Positions 28,401 to 35,101 of a stretch of 64,000 nt of DNA are shown here, piece by piece (within the stretch, counting starts at the first letter, position 1; each line of letters begins with the position of its first letter). The stretch is taken from positions 3,720,001 through 3,784,000 of the forward strand of contig NZ_CP046973.1 in assembly GCF_009792235.1 (NCBI RefSeq). The letters run 5' to 3'. Under the pieces are notes generated by a model. That model saw only the letters and a list, made by a program, of their open reading frames with translations. It was not told where the DNA came from and ran no database searches. This DNA comes from Microcystis aeruginosa FD4 (GTDB lineage Bacteria > Cyanobacteriota > Cyanobacteriia > Cyanobacteriales > Microcystaceae). Made by a program: the position numbers and the translations under genes.

Positions 28401-29617
28401 CTGTAGGCTATGCCCAGATTAGTCAGGGTTTGGGCTAAATCCCTTTCTAATCCCGGTTGGCGGAAGATGGTGGCGGCTTCGGTGTAGTTGGCGATCGCCC
28501 GTTCTAGGTTGGCTACTGGCTCTTGACCCAATTGGGCTTGGGTCCTGTAGGCTATGCCCAGATTAGTCAGGGTTTGGGCTAAATCCCTTTCTAATCCGGG
28601 TTGGCGGCGGATGGTGGCGGCTTCGGTGTAGTTGGCGATCGCCCGTTCTAGGTTGGCTACCGGCTCTTGACCCAATTCGGCTTGGGTCTGGTAGGCTATG
28701 CCCAGATTAGTCAGGGTTTGGGCTAAATCCCTTTCTAATCCGGGTTGGCGGCGGATGGTGGCGGCTTCGGTGTAGTTGGCGATCGCCCGTTCTAGGTTGG
28801 CTACCGGCTCTTGACCCAATTCGGCTTGGGTCTGGTAGGCTGCGCCCAGATTATTGAGGGTTAGGGCTAAATCCCTTTCTAATCCGGGTTGGCGGAAGAT
28901 GGTGGCGGCTTCGGTGTAGTTGGCGATCGCCCGTTCTAGGTTGGCTACCGGCTCTTGACCCAATTGGGCTTGGGTGCTGTAGGCATTGCCCAGATTAGTC
29001 AGGGTTTGGGCTAAATCCCTTTCTAATCCGGGTTGGCGGCGGATGGTGGCGGCGCGAAATTCGTATCCATAGATGGCGATGTCCAGGTTAATGCGTGGAT
29101 TACCTCTAGGAAACTCATAAAAAGCATAAGCAAGAGAATAGAATAATCCTCCTAGTTGGTTGGTTTCCTCTGGACTGGCTTGTTCCTTGGTTTGATTTCC
29201 CCAAGCACGGAGGAGGTTAACTAAGTTTTCATCTAAGAGATGGAGGTTATTGTCGAGCAGGGGATAAATTACTTGGCGGTTTCCGTTACTTTCCTCGACG
29301 GTTTGCAGTAGGGTTTGTAAAAAACTTTGGGTTCGATCCCCCCTGCCCCCCTTGATAAGGGGGGTGATGTAGGGGTTTTGATTATCCCTTGGCGCGTCTA
29401 AAATTTGCTCTAACTGTTGCGCCATATTCCTCAACCATCTCCCGTTATTGCTGTCTCCTTGCTGTTCTAAGAAGTCTGCATACTGCTTCATCACAGCGAC
29501 TAAGCCTGCATCAAGTAATTCCGCATTAGCTTGTAATAGCGCTGGTTCTTGACCATTTTCGCACTGGAGTAGTGCCTGGATTAGTGCTAAGTAAGCTTCT
29601 ATTCTTGCTTCGTTCAT
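25457..29617 (-). CDS. TPR-CHAT protease
   Basis: A 1386-residue protein. Residues ~1-180 are helical without clear repeats. Then come twelve 48-residue TPR-like units (each with LTNLGIAY, TQAELGQEPVANLERAIA and RQPGLERDLA), a further helical segment, and a C-terminal CHAT (caspase HetF-associated with TPRs) domain. The catalytic pair appears as SHHATSRP (His) and VFLSCCETG (Cys), so the protease should be active. TPR-CHAT proteins act as regulated proteases in several conflict systems. ATG 29617 (MNEARIEAYL) is chosen; the frame extends to 29680 but only through MITE sequence. No ribosome binding site is visible because a MITE begins 12 bases upstream. Confidence 0.9.
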   Translation of the reverse strand: MNEARIEAYLALIQALLQCENGQEPALLQANAELLDAGLVAVMKQYADFLEQQGDSNNGRWLRNMAQQLEQILDAPRDNQNPYITPLIKGGRGDRTQSFLQTLLQTVEESNGNRQVIYPLLDNNLHLLDENLVNLLRAWGNQTKEQASPEETNQLGGLFYSLAYAFYEFPRGNPRINLDIAIYGYEFRAATIRRQPGLERDLAQTLTNLGNAYSTQAQLGQEPVANLERAIANYTEAATIFRQPGLERDLALTLNNLGAAYQTQAELGQEPVANLERAIANYTEAATIRRQPGLERDLAQTLTNLGIAYQTQAELGQEPVANLERAIANYTEAATIRRQPGLERDLAQTLTNLGIAYRTQAQLGQEPVANLERAIANYTEAATIFRQPGLERDLAQTLTNLGIAYSTQAELGQEPVANLERAIANYTEAATIRRQPGLERDLAQTLTNLGIAYSTQAELGQEPVANLERAIANYTEAATIFRQPGLERDLAQTLTNLGIAYSTQAELGQEPVANLERAIANYTEAATIFRQPGLERELAATLNNLGAAYGTQAQLGQEPVANLERAIANYTEAATTYRQPGLERDLAQTLTNLGVAYVTQAELGQEPVANLERAIANYSEAATIRRQPGLERDLAQTLTNLGVAYVTQAELGQEPVANLERAIANHTEAATIRRQPGLERDLAGTLTNLGVAYSTQAELGQEPVANLERAIANYTEAATTYRQPGLERDLAATLNNLGIAYSTQAELGQEPVANLERAIAFCREALSFLNPTLLPADTLRTGRNLGKLGFKQGWWDIALEGYRVAVEAVEQSRAWATSEALRQEIVRESIDVYENLIQAAVNQGDLSLALRTVERSRSKRLADLIAISDLYADGRIPPEIQAWYQQLQDSRRSKSQLAQDRPELSDKPSLTPALSRNTRASFASEQLLAAEAAERQAWDALYRFDAITAQLQQPQPQPRLDELMALLPSPQTALLSFYTTATHTHIFVLRRPSRDGGESVNCHTIPNPPESANDLQNWLVENWVNPYIAINQAETAQSRQQLRDEWHQAMAARLQELATRLQFDTLIQQHLQGITDLILIPHLFLHQIPFDLLPTAEGQLLGDRFRLQFVPSTKILGLCQERSQPTPDTLGIVENTTEDLPYTPLECEWVAQTWNVPRQRRLQGRTVTPDSYLQLLKQVQALLSSHHATSRPDDPLNSHLVLDGEQKVTLRDLISPSWRFPELSEVFLSCCETGLSFAGFRDQEGNLRRELLDEPLSLGTGFLLGGARSVISSHWAVSDRATTLFSREYHRARRAGEERLTALHQARQALRETCQKDWRDRLDADYQQAFQTWQQLRRAQDPNTDAAGANYQKIGELIKWLDNFAPDAVPFQDYRYWGAFYCLGLP
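27320..29050. repeat. Twelve-fold 144-base coding repeat with a HIP1 octamer in each unit
   Basis: Inside the TPR-CHAT gene the DNA repeats every 144 bases with only a few differences per unit. Every unit contains GGCGATCGCCCG, so the palindrome GCGATCGC recurs at the same place. The differences concentrate in three codons (RR/FR/YR and the residue after AY), showing recent homogenisation by unequal exchange. Confidence 0.9.
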
Positions 29618-29628
29618 GATTGTTTTTA

Positions 29629-30090
29629 GTAGGGTGCGCTCTTCGATAGCGTAACGCACCCAGATAGCGTAACGCACCAAGTAGTAGTTAAATTAATGAT
29701 AGATGTGGTGCGTTACGACGGATTGTTAGATGATTGAGTAGGGGCGAAGCATTCGGACAATAACCTATTACTGAAACCCTAGATTTCCTATCCGAATGCT
29801 TCGCCCGTACCCTGAATTTTTCTCTAGCAAACTCAATTCTAGTCTAATTATAGTAGGGTGCGCTCTTCGATAGCGTAACGCACCAAGTAGTAGTTAAATT
29901 AATGATAGATGTGGTGCGTTACGACGGATTGTTAGATGATTGAGTAGGGGCGAAGCATTCGGACAATAACCTATTACTGAAACCCTAGATTTCCTATCCG
30001 AATGCTTCGCCCGTACCCTGAATTTTTCTCTAGCAAACTCAATTCTAGTCTAATTATAGTAGGGTGCGCTCTTCGATAGCTTAACGCACT
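29629..30090. repeat. Tandemly duplicated compound MITE (206-base unit)
   Basis: GTAGGGTGCGCTCTTCGATA occurs at 29629, 29853 and 30059. The sequence between the second and third is 206 bases; between the first and second it is the same plus an 18-base duplication (AGATAGCGTAACGCACC region). Each unit carries an inner palindrome, GGGCGAAGCATTCGGA with TCCGAATGCTTCGCCC (29742-29757 and 29791-29806), which looks like a second element inserted in the first. This stretch fills the 570 bases between the CHAT gene start and the toxin-antitoxin genes, together with ~100 bases of promoter region. Confidence 0.85.
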
Positions 30091-30190
30091 GCCCATAGCA
30101 GATTAATTAAAGATTTATCAAAAAAGAACTAACTTAGTCGATTTTGCTATAGAATGATAATACTTAGAGTTTATTATTCTGCGACGGGCT

Positions 30191-30421
30191 ATGGGATCAA
30201 TTGAGCAACTGACAGAAGAGATATTGTCCTTACCTAGTGTATCAAGGGCGCTGCTTGCAGACAAGTTGGTAGAAAGCTTAGAATTCGATACCGATTCAAC
30301 AATTCAGGCAGTTTGGGTAACTGAAGCAAAAAGACGAAGAGGCGAGGTTCGGGATGGCTCTGTGCAGCCAATTTCGGGGGAAGAAGCTCTGGCTCAAGTT
30401 AGACGACTGATTGAGCCATGA
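30191..30421 (+). CDS. Addiction-module antitoxin (unstable antitoxin family)
   Basis: A 76-residue protein with the pattern of the PF09720-type addiction module component: IEQLTEEILSLPSVSRALLADKLVESL and a tail VQPISGEEALAQVRRLI. It should bind and neutralise the RelE/ParE toxin encoded just after it, the two genes overlapping by ATGA. The -10-like GATAATAC about 30 bases upstream is the only promoter hint. The pair is inserted, in opposite orientation, between the CHAT and DUF1822 genes. Confidence 0.88.
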   Translation: MGSIEQLTEEILSLPSVSRALLADKLVESLEFDTDSTIQAVWVTEAKRRRGEVRDGSVQPISGEEALAQVRRLIEP

Positions 30422-30708
30422 GGTATGTATTTCACCCTGAAGCTCTCACTGAATATGCTGAAGCGGTTCAATACTATACAGGGCAACGGGTTGAGGTTGC
30501 ACAGGCATTTATCAATGCTATCGAGGATACGGTTTATCGAATTAGAGCATCTCCTACTCATTATGTTGTTATTGATGATGCTGTCCGACGATGCATGGCA
30601 CGCAGATTTCCCTATGCAATTCTCTATACAATCGAGCAAGACTACATTCTCATTTTGGCGGTTATGCATTGCAGCCGAGAACCTGGATACTGGAAAAGTC
30701 GTAGATAG
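30418..30708 (+). CDS. RelE/ParE family toxin
   Basis: A 96-residue toxin of the ParE/RelE fold: YVFHPEALTEYAEAVQYY at the N-terminus, then RRCMARRFPYAILYTIEQDYILILAVMHCSREPGYW, whose RFPY and HCSREPGYW endings are diagnostic. ParE members poison gyrase, RelE members cut mRNA; the two cannot be separated by eye. It starts inside the antitoxin stop codon. Confidence 0.9.
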   Translation: MRYVFHPEALTEYAEAVQYYTGQRVEVAQAFINAIEDTVYRIRASPTHYVVIDDAVRRCMARRFPYAILYTIEQDYILILAVMHCSREPGYWKSRR

Positions 30709-30787
30709 TCGAAGTTCCCAGTAGCCTAACGGTGATTGATTTAATAACCCTGGATTGTCCGTAGGATGGTAATATCTAGAGTTTTTA

Positions 30788-30910
30788 GTAGGGTGCGCCC
30801 TTCGATAGCGTAACGCACCAAGTAGTAGTTAAATTAATGATAGATGTGGTGCGTTACGACGGATTGTTAGATTTAAGTTTAAGCAGAGATTGTCGTCTAA
30901 CGCACCCTAC
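30788..30910. repeat. MITE, GTAGGGTGCG terminal inverted repeats, simple copy
   Basis: 123 bases bounded by GTAGGGTGCG and CGCACCCTAC, with inner inverted blocks (AGCGTAACGCACCAA and GTGGTGCGTTACGACGG). This uninterrupted copy shows where the compound copies at 29629-30058 carry an insertion (after GGATTGTTAGAT). Confidence 0.85.
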
Positions 30911-30954
30911 ATTCTACTATAATCAAAGATGTTGATTTATCCTATGAGGTAACA

Positions 30955-31227
30955 ATGTTATCCATTAATCTAGATCGAGAAACCGAGAACTATCTAGCGG
31001 ACATCATTTCTGAAGAGAATATTAGCTCAGAAGAACTTCTAAAAAAACTCATTTACGAACATTGGCAAAGCTTAAAACCGCGTAAAACTTTATTACAACG
31101 CCGGGGAGGTCATCCTCAGCATCTTTTAGAAAATGCTCCACCTGATTTGTCATTGCGAGAAAACCGCAAAAAAGTAGTGGCAGAATATATACAAAACCAT
31201 CATCAATTGGGATATAATTACAGATAA
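30955..31227 (+). CDS. Small antitoxin-like protein, apparently without its toxin
   Basis: A 90-residue hydrophilic protein beginning MLSINLDRETENYLADIISE, which reads like the N-terminal strand-helix of a ribbon-helix-helix or related antitoxin, with a charged C-terminal toxin-binding-like tail (LLENAPPDLSLRENRKKVV). I do not recognise an exact family. The toxin expected downstream is missing: a MITE starts 14 bases after the stop codon. Confidence 0.6.
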   Translation: MLSINLDRETENYLADIISEENISSEELLKKLIYEHWQSLKPRKTLLQRRGGHPQHLLENAPPDLSLRENRKKVVAEYIQNHHQLGYNYR

Positions 31228-31241
31228 TAATAGTAGTAGTA

Positions 31242-31413
31242 GTAGGGTGCGTTAGCGATAGCGTAACGCACCAAATAAATTAATGATAGACAAGAACTCT
31301 TGCAAATTAATTATATGTTATAATGAAGTTAAATTAATGATAGATGTGGTGCGTTACGACGGATTGTTAGATTTAAGTTTGAGCAGAGATTATCGCCGTC
31401 TAACGCACCCTAC
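31242..31413. repeat. MITE, GTAGGGTGCGTTAG family, expanded copy
   Basis: 172 bases with perfect 14-base terminal inverted repeats GTAGGGTGCGTTAG / CTAACGCACCCTAC. It carries about 60 extra inner bases relative to the copy at 30788. To its right (31414-31561) an open tail reading KKSDASFASVNLFFNDNYFN could be the fossil end of a PIN-type toxin; nothing else is seen there. Confidence 0.85.
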
Positions 31414-31561
31414 ATTTTACTTGTTAGTAAAGAAATCTGACGCAAGTTTTGCATCTGTTAACCTCTTTTTTAATGACAACTACTTCAATGCCTAAAGGTT
31501 AAGCAATATAGCCATCTAGGTATTTTTCGACAATTATTTTAATGCTTTTCATGATTATTTT

Positions 31562-32503
31562 TTAAATAAATTTTCCCAATTCATCAAGCAAATCCATCGC
31601 CACATCCAGCCAGTCCACCGCACCCTCTGAAGACGGCTCAGGCGTTGCTTCCCTTACCTCTTGGAGATTCGAGGCTGAGGGTTTAAAATTCTCATGATTC
31701 TCGCTGGCCTTCTCTTCTAAAAACTCCTTTAATAGCGTCGGACGCTCATAGTCCTGCCGATAGTCCCAGACCCAGTTTAACACCGTGATTACCTCCGCTC
31801 GCTGTTCCGCCGACCAGCCTTGTTTATCGATATACTGCGCCATGATTTGCTGACAGTTTTCCCACCGACGGTAAGCTTCCCACAGCGCCGACATAGGTTT
31901 CCTCATCGCCAAAGACACCGCGCCGCCTTCTGGGAAATCTTGGCGCAGGTCAGAACTCAACAGAACCCCAGTTAACCAAGCTCCTCCTTCCCCTAACTCG
32001 ACTAAAACATAGGCTAGGGTTGCCGGATTTAGGTCAATCTTGACCTTAACTTGGCTTAAATCCAACGGTTCTGCACCAGAGTCTTGGGGAACTAATAAAG
32101 CTTCCAGTTTACCAAGTTTAGGTAGTACCACATCTGCTGTTGGATTAAGCAGTTGTAGCACCGCTTGAGTATGGTTAGCCGCTGCATGATCCATCTCTAT
32201 ACCATGATCATCCAGATAATGGGTCAACACCGCCGCCGCTAAAGTGTTTTGACGAATCAGTTCCCCAAAAGTTGGGTTAGGGTGAGCCAGGGCCAGTTTA
32301 TTGGCCCGGTCTTGATCTGCTGCACTCCAGGGAACCCAAACAGAAGAGGATGCTTGTCCGGTGCTGTCCTCCTCCTCCGTTGTGTCGGCGATCGCTAACC
32401 ACTCCTGAAACTCAGGATCGTTTTCCAATTCGTCATCATCAATCCAGTCCTCTGAAGAATAGAGAGGTTCATTGACATCTGAGGTTGAAGTAGAGATAGA
32501 CAT
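31562..32503 (-). CDS. DUF1822 family protein
   Basis: A 313-residue acidic protein. After a disordered start (EEEDSTGQASS) the core NTLAAAVLTHYLDDHGIEMD and ADVVLPKLGKLEALLVPQ matches, from memory, the DUF1822 pattern in which an N-T-L-A-V helix precedes a 'GKLECRPV'-like strand. DUF1822 proteins are cyanobacterial, of unknown function, and are often found beside sigma-like and CHASE2/CHAT genes. Here the sigma-like gene lies 64 bases upstream on the same strand, and the TPR-CHAT gene follows 2 kb downstream. Confidence 0.65.
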   Translation of the reverse strand: MSISTSTSDVNEPLYSSEDWIDDDELENDPEFQEWLAIADTTEEEDSTGQASSSVWVPWSAADQDRANKLALAHPNPTFGELIRQNTLAAAVLTHYLDDHGIEMDHAAANHTQAVLQLLNPTADVVLPKLGKLEALLVPQDSGAEPLDLSQVKVKIDLNPATLAYVLVELGEGGAWLTGVLLSSDLRQDFPEGGAVSLAMRKPMSALWEAYRRWENCQQIMAQYIDKQGWSAEQRAEVITVLNWVWDYRQDYERPTLLKEFLEEKASENHENFKPSASNLQEVREATPEPSSEGAVDWLDVAMDLLDELGKFI

Positions 32504-32531
32504 AATTTTCTAGGGGGGAACAGGGGACATT

Positions 32532-32564
32532 AGAAAACGGGTTTCTCGAAGAAACCCGTTTTCT
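32532..32564. repeat. Palindromic repeat AGAAAACGGGTTTCT, copy 1
   Basis: Two 15-base arms (AGAAAACGGGTTTCT / AGAAACCCGTTTTCT) separated by three bases, in the spacer between the sigma-like and DUF1822 genes. The arms are identical to those at 36662-36694. In RNA it would form a strong hairpin, but it lacks a clean T-run for termination toward DUF1822. Confidence 0.85.
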
Positions 32565-32567
32565 GGG

Positions 32568-33608
32568 TTAACTTCGGTCTCGCGAGAGAAGATCTTCTGC
32601 GGAAAAATGTTCTCGGAGCCAAGGACAACACTTGTCATTATAGAATCGGCGAATTGTGGTGTCGTCGCACCCCCACTGTTGTGCCATTTCCTCCCAGGTG
32701 AGGGATTCTGGGGGTAAGAGACTTAAGATCACCTTTTGGGCGTTAATGTGCCTTAATTTTATGCTTCGGGGCTGAATCTGTTGGAGTTCTTCTGCACAGG
32801 GACCCTCCACTGCTTCTCTGATCTGCTCCCACCAAGCTTGAGACGGCTTAGACTGAATGTTATCTAAAGGATCAATGGTTTGATCTGCATCATTGGGGTT
32901 AACTCGGGGATTCGCCCTCAAGCGTTGCTCTTGGGCTTTTCTTTGGGCTACTGTCCTCACCTCGTGATAGATTCTTTTTCTCAGCCACCCTTTAACGGTA
33001 CACTCTTCACTCTGTTGTCGGTAATGGGGATTAAAGACAGAATCCTTACCCCTGGGGGTTGGTTGGCCTTTTAAGCTCAGGCCAAGATAGCGCCACACCC
33101 GGAATTGCGCTTGATTAATGTCCTCTTGCTCAAGTTCAAGTTCCTGTTCATATTGGTTGCTAATCTTCTCTTTAATCCAGGGAGCGGAGATCCAGTTTTT
33201 GATTTTAGGAGCTAACTTTATGCCAATGTCATCCTTAAGGATATGCCAGAGGCGATCGAGTTGCTGCCAAGTTGGGTTATCCTTTGCTCGATAGTAAGGA
33301 GATTCGGGTATGACGCACTCATTGCCACTGGGATGACGGTTATCGAGAACGAGCCGCAGAAGAGCGCATAAAGGTAGGAGACTCTCTAGCGGTAGGCTGG
33401 TTAGCACCCTTGGGGAGTCGAGAAACTGAATGATGTTATCCATACATTCATAAAAGCGCTTTTCCGTTTGTAACCACTGCTCACTCCCTGAGGGGAGAAA
33501 GTTGGGGTCATTCTCTTCAAGGGGTTGGTTGGTCGTCGGCTCAACATTACGGAGTCGTAGCCGCCAGTAGGTTGCCACCTTGACTAGGGGAATAAGCTCG
33601 TCGTTCAC
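32568..33608 (-). CDS. Sigma-70-like or HTH transcription regulator of the CHAT/DUF1822 locus
   Basis: A 346-residue protein. A basic region near residues 205-235 (VKGWLRKRIYHEVRTVAQRK) resembles sigma-70 region 2, and the C-terminus (SLTWEEMAQQWGCDDTTIRR) is a region-4-like helix-turn-helix. The N-terminal half is not recognised. It probably regulates its own locus. GTG start at 33608; no competing ATG. It shares its upstream region (113 bases) with the divergent TauD-like gene. Confidence 0.5.
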   Translation of the reverse strand: MNDELIPLVKVATYWRLRLRNVEPTTNQPLEENDPNFLPSGSEQWLQTEKRFYECMDNIIQFLDSPRVLTSLPLESLLPLCALLRLVLDNRHPSGNECVIPESPYYRAKDNPTWQQLDRLWHILKDDIGIKLAPKIKNWISAPWIKEKISNQYEQELELEQEDINQAQFRVWRYLGLSLKGQPTPRGKDSVFNPHYRQQSEECTVKGWLRKRIYHEVRTVAQRKAQEQRLRANPRVNPNDADQTIDPLDNIQSKPSQAWWEQIREAVEGPCAEELQQIQPRSIKLRHINAQKVILSLLPPESLTWEEMAQQWGCDDTTIRRFYNDKCCPWLREHFSAEDLLSRDRS

Positions 33609-33721
33609 GGCATTGTCTTTTCCTTAAAATTATTTTTCCCACAACTGCAAAAAGAAGTCTCCTAGCTCTCATTGGTTAAGTAAGCGGACGAAAAGCCGCA
33701 AGAACACAAAGGAGTTGACTC

Positions 33722-34477
33722 ATGGCAGCATTAATTCTAGCACCGTCGAAGCCAGATTTTTCCTCGGCGATCGGAACTGAGCAAAAATCATTTACTCTAC
33801 AGGAAAACCTGAAAAAAAACGGTTTTTTTGTCTTCGATAACCCTTGCGGCGATCGCTGGTTGCAAGGTTTACAGGATGTTACCCAAGCAACCCCCGTGAT
33901 CCAAACTAACGGAGAGATTATCTATCCTATCAAAGCAAATCCTGACGCTATGGGCAAAAGTGACGCACAATCCCTGGGAATTGGGCTTTTACCTCACACA
34001 GAATGGGCTTACAAAGCTATCCCGCCTAAATACCTCTGTTTGCGCTGTAAAACTCCAGATCGTTGGGGTGGGGGTGCAACGACTTTGGTTAAGTTTGATG
34101 ACTTATTGCGTCATTTTACCCTTGAGGAACAACATTTTATGGCGACTCAACCTCAATATTTTATCTCTAAAGACGGCAAAGAAAGCTGTTTCGCACCCAT
34201 TTGGCAACGAGATGCCGAAATCATCCGCTTTAGCTATAATGTGCTGGTTTATCGGGAATTTAGCCCCGATCTTAATAAACCGGTCGCTTCCGGTCTAGAT
34301 CCCCGTTTAATGGCTTTATGTAACAGATTTCTGGAACTGTTTGAAGCCTATCACGTTCCGCTCTATTTAAAAGCAGAACAGATCTTAATCATGGACAATC
34401 ATGCTTGTCTCCATTCGCGCCAATCCTACATTGATCCCAATCGCTCTCTTGAACGGGTAATGTTCGATGTTCCCTAA
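33722..34477 (+). CDS. TauD/TfdA-like Fe(II)/2-oxoglutarate dioxygenase
   Basis: A 251-residue protein with the facial triad pattern of the TauD family: LPHTEWAY (His and Glu), GGATTLV after it, and DNHACLHSRQSY with the distal His, followed by the 2-oxoglutarate-binding Arg (ERVMFDVP). Members hydroxylate small molecules such as taurine or biosynthetic intermediates. Substrate unknown. A good AAGGAG lies 7 bases before the ATG. No transport genes accompany it. Confidence 0.82.
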   Translation: MAALILAPSKPDFSSAIGTEQKSFTLQENLKKNGFFVFDNPCGDRWLQGLQDVTQATPVIQTNGEIIYPIKANPDAMGKSDAQSLGIGLLPHTEWAYKAIPPKYLCLRCKTPDRWGGGATTLVKFDDLLRHFTLEEQHFMATQPQYFISKDGKESCFAPIWQRDAEIIRFSYNVLVYREFSPDLNKPVASGLDPRLMALCNRFLELFEAYHVPLYLKAEQILIMDNHACLHSRQSYIDPNRSLERVMFDVP

Positions 34478-34579
34478 CGGGAAATCGGGGTTAACTACTA
34501 ACTAAATCGAGAAGACAGACTCGGAAAAGAAGGCTTCTAGCTCTATAATTCCCCAAAAATGGGGGAAAATAAGGGTGGT

Positions 34580-34921
34580 TTAACCCGGAGGCCAGGACAT
34601 TGGGCGATCGCCCAAAAGATGGACATGAAGATGATCGACGGTTTGACCTCCATGTTCCCCATTATTGATCACCACTCGATAACCTTGACTTAATTTGACT
34701 TCGGCGGCCACCTTTTTAACAGTTAGTAACAAATGTCCCAATAAATCGCGATCGCTGTCGCTGGCTTCCTCTAGTTTCGGAATCGGTTTTTTGGGGATAA
34801 TGAGGATATGGGTGGGTGCTTGGGGATTAACATCTCGAAAAGCGAGAACCAGATCATCTTCATAGACGATCGAGGCAGGAATTTCTTTACGGATAATTTT
34901 GCTAAAAATAGTCTCGCTCAT
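34580..34921 (-). CDS. HIT family (HINT-type) nucleotide hydrolase
   Basis: A 113-residue histidine-triad protein: HLHVHLLG is the catalytic H-x-H-x-H motif, with FSKIIRKEIPASIVYEDD and FRDVNPQAPTHILIIPKKPI at the N-terminus as in HINT1-like purine nucleoside phosphoramidases. Start ATG 34921; an in-frame TTG two codons upstream is not needed. Full length for the family. Confidence 0.95.
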   Translation of the reverse strand: MSETIFSKIIRKEIPASIVYEDDLVLAFRDVNPQAPTHILIIPKKPIPKLEEASDSDRDLLGHLLLTVKKVAAEVKLSQGYRVVINNGEHGGQTVDHLHVHLLGDRPMSWPPG

Positions 34922-35101
34922 AGACAAATTGCTTTTTTTTTAACTATACCATTAAGCTCTCAGCTTTTCTGGCTAGGTTATCCCCAGAAATACGGTGATT
35001 TTCCAGGTAAATTCCCAGATAAAATCATTTTTATGCGGAAAACTAGCCTAACATCCTGTTTCATTTTCCTAAGAACTCACTTTATTTTTACTTGAGCCAA
35101 A

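Noticed and set aside
27320..29050. Possible CRISPR-like array because of regular repetition
   Set aside because: The 144-base units are translated TPR repeats without spacers; there is no cas gene nearby.
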